A DNA stretch of 64,000 nucleotides, taken from NCBI GenBank assembly GCA_003526845.1, contig DPVM01000008.1, positions 193,463 to 257,462 on the forward strand, given 5' to 3'. Source of the DNA: Oscillospiraceae bacterium (GTDB taxonomy: Bacteria > Bacillota > Clostridia > Oscillospirales > Acutalibacteraceae). The notes beneath the pieces are model-generated. The model did no database searches, was not told the DNA's origin, and was given only the letters and a program-made list of their open reading frames with translations. Every line of letters starts with the position of its first letter. The first letter of the stretch is position 1. Of this stretch, positions 58,024 through 64,000 are shown piece by piece. Made by a program: the position numbers and the translations under genes.

Positions 58024-59195
58024 TGTATAAATCGGTTATTTTTGATTTTGACGGAACAATTTGCGACACGGGCGAGGGTATCAAAAAAAGCGCAAAATAC
58101 GCACTCGACGCGTTTAACATTCCAAGCGACGATTGGCAAACGCTTGACTGCTTTATCGGCCCTCCGCTTCTTGTGACATTTCAGGAGCAGTTTAATCAAT
58201 CGGCGGCAGACGCCGACTTGCTCGTTCAAAAATTCAGAGAAAGATACACCAACACGGGTATTTATGAGTGCGAGCTTTACAACGGCATTAAACAGCTTTT
58301 GATAAATCTCAAGGACGATGGTATGAAAATCGGCATTGCATCATCAAAGCCGCAGGTTTTTGTCGAAACGCTTTTGAACAAATTTGCAATTGCAAAATAT
58401 TTTGATTCCGTTTGTGCCACAAGTTTTGCGGCAGACTGCGAGTCAAAGCAAAATATAATTGCGCGTTGTCTTAAAGAGCTTGAAACAGAGCCGAAGGACG
58501 CGCTTATGGTCGGCGACAGATTTTACGATATTGACGGCGCAAAAGCTGATATGGTTGACGGCGCAGGAGCCCTTTGGGGATACGGCAGTAAATTCGAATT
58601 TATCGAGTGCGGCGCAAAATATATTGTTGACAAGGTCGAGGATATTGAGTCAATCGCTCTCGGATTGTATGAGCGCACCGAAAAGGTGAACGGTATTTAC
58701 AACGGCAGGGTGCTCACAATGCATGTTGACGATGTTTTGCTTTGCAATGACCAAAAGGCAAACCGCGAATGTGTTGACCATCCGGGCGGAGTTGCCGTTA
58801 TCGGCGTTACAGACGATGATATGGTAGTGCTTGTGCGCCAATTCAGGTATCCGTATAAGGAAACGATTTATGAAATTCCCGCAGGCAAGCTTGAAAAGGG
58901 CGAGGACCCGTTTGAGGCAGGCAAGCGCGAGTTTAAGGAAGAAACCGGAGGCGTTGCCGAGGAATATATTTCGCTCGGCGAGATTTATCCGTCACCCGGC
59001 TACACAAACGAAATTATCAGACTTTATGCTGCAAAGAACATTACATTTGAAGAGCAAAATCTCGATGACGACGAGTTTTTGCAGGTTTGCCAAATCAGCT
59101 TTGACGAACTTATCAGGCGAATTATGAGCGGCGAAATAAAGGACGCCAAAACGATTGCGGCGGCGTTTAAGCTAAAGGAATTAATGAACAAATAA
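58023..59195 (+). CDS. Fusion of HAD phosphatase and NUDIX hydrolase
   Basis: Residues 1-215 form a HAD phosphatase of the phosphoglycolate type: VIFDFDGTICDTGEG, IASSKPQ and MVGDRFYDIDGAK. Residues 225-390 form a NUDIX hydrolase of the ADP-ribose pyrophosphatase type: VVLVRQFRYPYKETIYEIPAG, followed by the NUDIX box GKLEKGEDPFEAGKREFKEE. In most bacteria these are separate proteins. A joined enzyme could split ADP-ribose and then dephosphorylate the product, but this is inference. The frame is continuous with no sign of an artefact. Confidence 0.9.
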   Translation: MYKSVIFDFDGTICDTGEGIKKSAKYALDAFNIPSDDWQTLDCFIGPPLLVTFQEQFNQSAADADLLVQKFRERYTNTGIYECELYNGIKQLLINLKDDGMKIGIASSKPQVFVETLLNKFAIAKYFDSVCATSFAADCESKQNIIARCLKELETEPKDALMVGDRFYDIDGAKADMVDGAGALWGYGSKFEFIECGAKYIVDKVEDIESIALGLYERTEKVNGIYNGRVLTMHVDDVLLCNDQKANRECVDHPGGVAVIGVTDDDMVVLVRQFRYPYKETIYEIPAGKLEKGEDPFEAGKREFKEETGGVAEEYISLGEIYPSPGYTNEIIRLYAAKNITFEEQNLDDDEFLQVCQISFDELIRRIMSGEIKDAKTIAAAFKLKELMNK

Positions 59196-59196
59196 T

Positions 59197-60327
59197 ATGG
59201 CTTATTTAGATAACAGCGCAACCACAAAGCCCGACAAGGCGGTTGCGGACAAAATTTATGAAATGCTCACTGTCAATTTCGGCAACCCTTCAAGCTTTCA
59301 TAAGGAGGGTTTGAATGCCAATTTGGAATTGAGAGCGGCGCGTGAAAAAATCGCAAACGCGCTTTCATGTGAGAGCGAGGAAATATATTTCACCTCGGGC
59401 GGCACGGAGGCTAACAACCTTGCGATTTTGGGTGCGGCAGAGGCAGGAAAACGTAAGGGCAAGCGAATTGTAACAACCGCTATCGAGCACGAAAGTGTTT
59501 TGCAATCCGTTGACGAACTTGAAAAGCAGGGCTTTGAGGTTATTCGCCTTATGCCCGACAAGCAGGGCAGAATTACAGAGCAGCAGGTATTTGACGCAGT
59601 TAATTCGGACACAACATTAGTGTCGATGATGTATGTCAATAATGAAGTCGGCTCAATTATGCCGGTTAAATCAATCAAAAAGGCAGTTAAAAGGGCAAAC
59701 GCTCCTGCGCTGATTCATATAGACTGTGTTCAGGCGTTTGGCAAACTTGAGGTCAAGCCGTCAAAACTCGGTGCAGACCTTGTGACTGTTACGGCGCACA
59801 AAATTCACGGTCCGAAAGGTGTCGGTGCGCTTTATCTCAAAAAAGGAACACGCATTTTGCCGCGTGTTTTCGGCGGCGAGCAGGAAAAAAAGCTCCGTCC
59901 CGGAACGGAAGCAATTCCGCTTATTGCAGGTTTCGGCGTTGCCGCCGACCTCATTCCCGATTTGAAAAAGCAAAGCGAAAAGATTAAAGAAATCAACACT
60001 TATGCAAGAGAGGGCTTGCTCACGGTGCCGGGTGTCAAAATCAACAGCGGCGACGATGCAAGCGATTACATTATCAACCTTTTTGTTCCGACATTTATGA
60101 CAAGCCAAACAGTTGTTCAGCATTTATCGTCAAAATACGGCGTTTATGTTTCAAACGGCTCGGCATGTGCAAAGGGTAAGCGCAGTCATGTTTTAACTGC
60201 GATGAAACTTGATGACAAAATCATTGAAAAATCAATCAGAGTGAGCTTTTCACGAACAACAACTAAAGGCGATATTGACGAGTTTGTCAATGCAATCAAA
60301 GAAACGGTCGTTCAATATCCGATGTAG
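59197..60327 (+). CDS. Cysteine desulfurase
   Basis: The 376-residue PLP enzyme takes sulfur from cysteine as a protein persulfide. It has AYLDNSATTKP, IYFTSGGTEANNLAI, TVTAHKIHGPKG with the PLP lysine, and SNGSACAKGKRSH with the catalytic cysteine. It starts one base after the fusion gene and is followed 9 bases later by thiI, so it is the likely sulfur donor for tRNA 4-thiouridine (the NifZ-type partner), not a general iron-sulfur enzyme. Confidence 0.93.
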   Translation: MAYLDNSATTKPDKAVADKIYEMLTVNFGNPSSFHKEGLNANLELRAAREKIANALSCESEEIYFTSGGTEANNLAILGAAEAGKRKGKRIVTTAIEHESVLQSVDELEKQGFEVIRLMPDKQGRITEQQVFDAVNSDTTLVSMMYVNNEVGSIMPVKSIKKAVKRANAPALIHIDCVQAFGKLEVKPSKLGADLVTVTAHKIHGPKGVGALYLKKGTRILPRVFGGEQEKKLRPGTEAIPLIAGFGVAADLIPDLKKQSEKIKEINTYAREGLLTVPGVKINSGDDASDYIINLFVPTFMTSQTVVQHLSSKYGVYVSNGSACAKGKRSHVLTAMKLDDKIIEKSIRVSFSRTTTKGDIDEFVNAIKETVVQYPM

Positions 60328-60336
60328 GTATAAATT

Positions 60337-61509
60337 ATGCAGGAAATTATATTAATTAAAAACGGCGAGCTTGTGCTCAAGGGCCTTAACAGAAACACAT
60401 TTGAGGATGTTTTGATTAAAAATATGCGCAAGTCGCTTAAAAATCTCGGCGATTTCAAATTCACAAAAAGCCAGTCAACGATTATGGTTGAGAGCGAGGA
60501 CAAGGACCTTGACCTTGACGATGCGGTTGATGTTTTGAAAAAAGTTTTCGGTATTGCGGCACTTTCAAGAGCCGCCCTTGCCAAAAAGGATATGGACTCG
60601 ATTATGACCACCGCCGCAGAATATCTTAAGGACGAGCTTTCGGCGGCTAAAACATTTAAAGTTGAGGCTAAAAGAAGCGACAAAAAGTTCCCGTTCAAAT
60701 CTCCCGAAATCAGCAGAGAACTCGGCGGCTATCTTTTGTCAAAATTCAATCATCTTAAGGTTGATGTTCACAACCCGGATGTTACTGTAACCGTTGAGGT
60801 GCGCGATAATTATGCTTTTATTCGCGGTAATAATATTAAGGGCGCAGGCGGTATGCCCGTCGGCACAAGCGGCAGAGCCGCCGTTCTCATCAGCGGCGGA
60901 ATCGACTCACCCGTTGCGGCTTATATGATGGCAAAAAGAGGAATTGAACTTATTGCTGTTCACTTTGCATCGCCGCCGTACACAACGGAGCTTGCAGAGC
61001 TTAAGGTTATGGACTTGCTCCACAGGGTTGCAAAATACAGCGGTATGATTGCAACATATGTTGTGCCGTTTACGGAAATTCAGGAGCAAATCAGAGATAA
61101 CTGCCCCGAGGAATATTTCACCATCATTATGCGCAGATTTATGATGAAAATAAGCGAAAAAATCGCTCAAAATCAAAACTGTCATGCGCTTATTACCGGT
61201 GAAAGCGTCGGTCAGGTTGCAAGCCAAACAATTTATGCGCTCGGTTGCACCGACGCGGTGACGGATATGCCTGTTTTCAGACCGTGTATCGGTATGGATA
61301 AGGACGAAATCGTCGCAATTTCAAGAAAAATCGACACATTTGAAACCTCAATTCAGCCGTATGAGGATTGCTGTACCGTATTCACACCGAAGCATCCAAA
61401 AACGCGCGCAAAAATCGAAGATGTCGAAAAAGCCGAGCAGGCTTTGAAAAATGCAGATGAAATGATTGAAAGAGCTGTTGAAAACGCAAGAAAGACAGTT
61501 ATTAAATAG
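60337..61509 (+). CDS. thiI: ThiI, tRNA 4-thiouridine synthetase
   Basis: The 390-residue protein has ferredoxin-like and THUMP domains (about 1-165) and a PP-loop ATPase domain with AVLISGGIDSPVAAYMM, followed by LITGESVGQVASQT and the C-terminal DCCTVFTPKHP cysteines. It lacks the rhodanese domain found in E. coli ThiI, as is usual in Firmicutes, where the neighbouring desulfurase delivers sulfur directly. Confidence 0.95.
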   Translation: MQEIILIKNGELVLKGLNRNTFEDVLIKNMRKSLKNLGDFKFTKSQSTIMVESEDKDLDLDDAVDVLKKVFGIAALSRAALAKKDMDSIMTTAAEYLKDELSAAKTFKVEAKRSDKKFPFKSPEISRELGGYLLSKFNHLKVDVHNPDVTVTVEVRDNYAFIRGNNIKGAGGMPVGTSGRAAVLISGGIDSPVAAYMMAKRGIELIAVHFASPPYTTELAELKVMDLLHRVAKYSGMIATYVVPFTEIQEQIRDNCPEEYFTIIMRRFMMKISEKIAQNQNCHALITGESVGQVASQTIYALGCTDAVTDMPVFRPCIGMDKDEIVAISRKIDTFETSIQPYEDCCTVFTPKHPKTRAKIEDVEKAEQALKNADEMIERAVENARKTVIK

Positions 61510-61528
61510 TCGGAGAATTTTGTTTTAA

Positions 61529-63571
61529 ATGAGCGGATATAATGAACTTGATGACATTTTAATATCACTCAGACAGCGCCGCGAGGAAAACGAGGCAGGC
61601 GAGAGCGCCACACCGGAAGTGCCGCCCAAAGCCAAATCAAGGGTGCAAAGAGCCGCCGAGGAGGCGGAGCGCCAACGCCTTGAGCAGGAGCGACTGCGCA
61701 AAGAGCGCGAGGAAGAGCGTAAAGCGCAGGAGGAAAGAGAGCGCAGGGAACGTGAACTTCGCGAAAAGGAAATGCGCGAGCGCTTGGAGCGTGAACGCAA
61801 GGCACGCGAGGAGGCTGAAAGAGAGCGTCAACGCAAAAAGGAGCTTGAACGCGCACAGCTTGAACGTCAGCATGCACAGTGGCGCGCCGCTCAGGCAAAA
61901 CTTAAAGAGGAGCAGGAAAAAGAAAGACAAAAGCTCCTTGAAGAGGAGATTAAAAAAGAAGAGCCTTTCCAATTAAAAGAAAACACAAAATCGTCAAAGA
62001 CTGAGGACGAGGCACAGCATATAAACTTAAAAAAAGAAAGTGACAAGTCCCCGATTGACGAGCCTAAAAAAACCGATGAACAGGGTGAGACCGACGAAAA
62101 TAAGGCAGTTAATAATCTGCCCGAAACCTTGCCTGACGATAACAATGCCGAGGCGGAAAATAACGAAGAGGCGTTATCGCCTCTCAAAGATGACAAAAGG
62201 GCGGCAAAAAAAGCGGCAAAACGCGCAAAACTTGAGGCGGAGCTTTTGGCAAGACGCCTCAAAGCGGAGGAAAAACAACGCAAAAAAGACGAAAAAAAGC
62301 GCCTGAAAAAAGAAAAGCAACAAGAGCTTGCCCCTCCGGAGCGTAAAGACGAAAAGTCGGACGAGGATAATTCAAAATCCGATGAATCAAATCTTACGGT
62401 TGACGAAAAAGCTGCAGAGGAGTTAAACACCGACAATGCGGCAGTGCCGATTGAAAAAGCGGACACCGATGATTTGAAAGGGAATGCCGAGCAGCAGGCA
62501 GACACAGACGATGAGCAAGAGGATGAATTCGTTTGGTACAAATCAGTTGAGCATAAGTCGCCGAAAAAGAGCGTTAAGGAAAAGCTTTCGCCCGAAAAAA
62601 TCAAGGCAGGAATAAAAAAGAGCGTGAACACCGTTTTTGTAAAGCCTTTTGTATTTGTCAAAGAGATGTTTCGCGACGAAATTTTCCCTGCGGCAGGGCG
62701 TTCGTTTAAAAAAATGCTTACAAAGCAGTTCGCGATTTTTCTTGCCGTTGTCGTTGTAATCGGCGCGGCAGGCTACGGCGGCTATCGCCTTTACGAATAC
62801 AGCCGCGTTGCGTATCTCAATTCCTACAAAAAAGAGTTCCCGGGTGTGGAATTCCCCGAGGGCATTTTGGAGGAAATGTGCGGCGAATACGGAAAAAATC
62901 AAAATGTTGTTTGCAAAATTTCGCCAAAGGATAAGGATGAATTTGTTGCTGCAACCTCCGACAAAGAGGATAATTACGCTTATGCATACCCGAGCTTTGA
63001 TGTGAAAAACGAACAGCAGTTTCAAAGCATTGATATTTCAAATGTCAGTGGATTTGATGATCTTGAATCGCTTTATTCAACGCGCGATGCATTTTTGGAT
63101 TCGTCACAAATGTATGATTTGACAACGCTTTATTCAAAAAGCAGTTATCGTGTAATTGCCGCATATTATACAAATACCGTTGCGACAGATGATGCAGGCT
63201 ATGTTTTTCCGTATAACTGTTACGGCAATATGACGGAAAAAAGTTTTCGCTCGTATGTTGACAAAATCAAGTCGCGCCGTCTTTATGACACGGGCTATAA
63301 TTTTTCGTATGACGATAATTTTTTAAGCATCAGCGCAGACAGCGATTTTATGCCGAATTTCAAATTCGTTGTTCTTTGTGTTAAAAATACACAAAAAAAT
63401 ACGGAGAAATCGACAACCGCAATCGACAACGAAAGTGTGCATTATCCGCAGGCTTGGTATGACAAAAACGGCGAAACAAACCCTTATCGTTTTTCGTCAA
63501 ATTGGTATCCCGAGATTTATACCGACGATAACTCAAACACAAAAAGATTGACAAGCAAAGACTTTCAATAA
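61529..63571 (+). CDS. Large coiled-coil membrane protein of unknown function
   Basis: The 680-residue protein has a long, highly charged helical part (about 15-150, RRERELREKEMRERLERERK type), then an acidic disordered region with lysine-rich helices (about 150-380). One membrane helix follows (about 410-430, FAIFLAVVVVIGAAGYGGY). The outer domain of about 250 residues is rich in Asp, Tyr and Ser. Length and order suggest a structural or scaffolding protein at the membrane. No family is recognised. It starts 19 bases after thiI and ends the operon. Confidence 0.6.
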   Translation: MSGYNELDDILISLRQRREENEAGESATPEVPPKAKSRVQRAAEEAERQRLEQERLRKEREEERKAQEERERRERELREKEMRERLERERKAREEAERERQRKKELERAQLERQHAQWRAAQAKLKEEQEKERQKLLEEEIKKEEPFQLKENTKSSKTEDEAQHINLKKESDKSPIDEPKKTDEQGETDENKAVNNLPETLPDDNNAEAENNEEALSPLKDDKRAAKKAAKRAKLEAELLARRLKAEEKQRKKDEKKRLKKEKQQELAPPERKDEKSDEDNSKSDESNLTVDEKAAEELNTDNAAVPIEKADTDDLKGNAEQQADTDDEQEDEFVWYKSVEHKSPKKSVKEKLSPEKIKAGIKKSVNTVFVKPFVFVKEMFRDEIFPAAGRSFKKMLTKQFAIFLAVVVVIGAAGYGGYRLYEYSRVAYLNSYKKEFPGVEFPEGILEEMCGEYGKNQNVVCKISPKDKDEFVAATSDKEDNYAYAYPSFDVKNEQQFQSIDISNVSGFDDLESLYSTRDAFLDSSQMYDLTTLYSKSSYRVIAAYYTNTVATDDAGYVFPYNCYGNMTEKSFRSYVDKIKSRRLYDTGYNFSYDDNFLSISADSDFMPNFKFVVLCVKNTQKNTEKSTTAIDNESVHYPQAWYDKNGETNPYRFSSNWYPEIYTDDNSNTKRLTSKDFQ

Positions 63572-63573
63572 AA

Positions 63574-63618
63574 CAACCCCACCGTGAAAACAAAATCACG
63601 ATGGGGTGTTTTTTTATA
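63574..63618. terminator. Bidirectional terminator
   Basis: ACCCCACCGTGA and TCACGATGGGGT pair with one mismatch, followed by TTTTTTT. It separates the coiled-coil gene from luxS. Confidence 0.92.
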
Positions 63619-63628
63619 TCGGGTTTAA

Positions 63629-64000
63629 TTATTCGTCATCCTCTGCTGTGGGATAAACAAGATCTTCCTTTGTCCAATCCTTAATTACATTCAAAAATTC
63701 TTTTGCCTCGGCTTTTGCCTGCGGAAGGTTATGCTCAAGGCAGTTGCCGCATTCCTTCGGCGATGCGCCCGGAATTTTCTCCCAGAAATTAGCGATATAT
63801 TCAAATGCGTCTTTGATAAGCTGAATTGAATAATTGTCGCTTAAACTTCTTGTGAGAAAATAAAAGCCTGTTCTGCATCCCATCGGACCGAAATAAATGA
63901 TATTGTCGCCAAACTCGGTGTTTCTTACATATGTTGCAAAAATATGCTCAATTGTGTGAATTGCAGAGTTTGTTAAAACGGGTTCTCTGTTAGGCTCCTT
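63629..64000 (-). CDS. luxS: LuxS, S-ribosylhomocysteine lyase (5' end outside window)
   Basis: The last 123 codons of luxS are present. The enzyme splits S-ribosylhomocysteine into homocysteine and the precursor of autoinducer 2. The zinc-binding HTIEH motif, IIYFGPMGCRTGFYFL and the C-terminal CGNCLEHNLPQAK with the third metal ligand can be read. The frame runs on past the window edge (it begins KEPNREP), so about 30 N-terminal residues are missing. The homocysteine product links it to MetY. Confidence 0.95.
   Translation of the reverse strand, partial: KEPNREPVLTNSAIHTIEHIFATYVRNTEFGDNIIYFGPMGCRTGFYFLTRSLSDNYSIQLIKDAFEYIANFWEKIPGASPKECGNCLEHNLPQAKAEAKEFLNVIKDWTKEDLVYPTAEDDE

Noticed and set aside
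61560..62660. Long minus-strand frames rich in Phe, Leu, Ser and Arg opposite the coiled-coil gene
   Set aside because: They are reverse readings of the repeated GAG/CGC codons of the charged coiled coil.

Overview
The window looks like chromosomal DNA from a low-to-moderate-GC, anaerobic, gut-type member of the Clostridia (Ruminococcaceae/Oscillospiraceae-like). The basis is the Gram-positive gene set (YhaM, RecD2, PcrA, CIRCE/HrcA control, ECF transporters, LarBC, OadGB, LuxS, GH25 lysozymes), strong AGGAGG-type ribosome binding sites and standard TTGACA/TATAAT promoters. No tRNA, rRNA, intact IS element or CRISPR array was seen.

Layout. (1) 1-8.4 kb is an accessory region, all on the minus strand: a decayed kdpD fragment, a CorA-type transporter, then a run of seven unfamiliar small genes. 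Six of them are preceded closely by a short open fragment that looks like the last 30-100 codons of some other protein; the seventh is preceded by one about 105 nt away. The first fragment in transcription order is a recognisable Rhs/YD-repeat core end (8257-8397). I read this as a decayed Rhs toxin-tip/immunity array. Two members share a nearly identical 3' half. (2) 8.4-15.9 kb, minus: a zinc-ribbon/beta-propeller membrane protein, signal peptidase I with a zinc ribbon, a clan GH-D-like glycosidase, a TSCPD protein, PrmA and YhaM. (3) 16-24.6 kb, plus: a zinc-ribbon pseudokinase with PASTA domains, RecD2, an MreB-like protein, a corrinoid adenosyltransferase and a complete ECF transporter (T, fused A-A, S), probably for corrinoids. 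(4) 24.7-42.1 kb, mixed strands: MetY with a leader peptide, LarB/LarC, methylmalonate-semialdehyde dehydrogenase, PcrA, OadB/OadG without a carboxyltransferase, an ECF S component, type III pantothenate kinase, HtpG under a CIRCE element, Fe-ADH and two flavoproteins. (5) 42.3-46.1 kb: the rpmG-secE-nusG-rplK-rplA and rplJ-rplL cluster with an L10-type leader, but no rpoB after rplL. Instead there is a terminator and a strongly folded non-coding stretch. (6) 46.6-55.4 kb: cell-surface functions (HTH regulator, two GH25 lysozymes, a membrane-anchored arabinofuranosidase-like protein, a Cys-rich conserved protein, a polysaccharide deacetylase, a histidine phosphatase). (7) 55.5-57.6 kb: PLP kinase, then a compact unexplained locus. 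It has a promoter-to-terminator small RNA candidate on the minus strand, a promoter with a Gram-positive LexA box driving a 70-residue protein plus a sigma-region-4-like HTH protein, and a nested-hairpin element right at the end of the second gene. (8) 57.6-63.6 kb: one operon of a hotdog thioesterase, a HAD-NUDIX fusion, cysteine desulfurase, ThiI and a large coiled-coil membrane protein. The window ends inside luxS.

The strongest candidates for something undescribed are the toxin-tail/immunity graveyard at 1.5-8.4 kb, the LexA-box/sigma-like/structured-RNA locus at 56.4-57.5 kb, and the folded region that replaces rpoB after rplL. All calls come from reading the sequence by eye; no database search was run.
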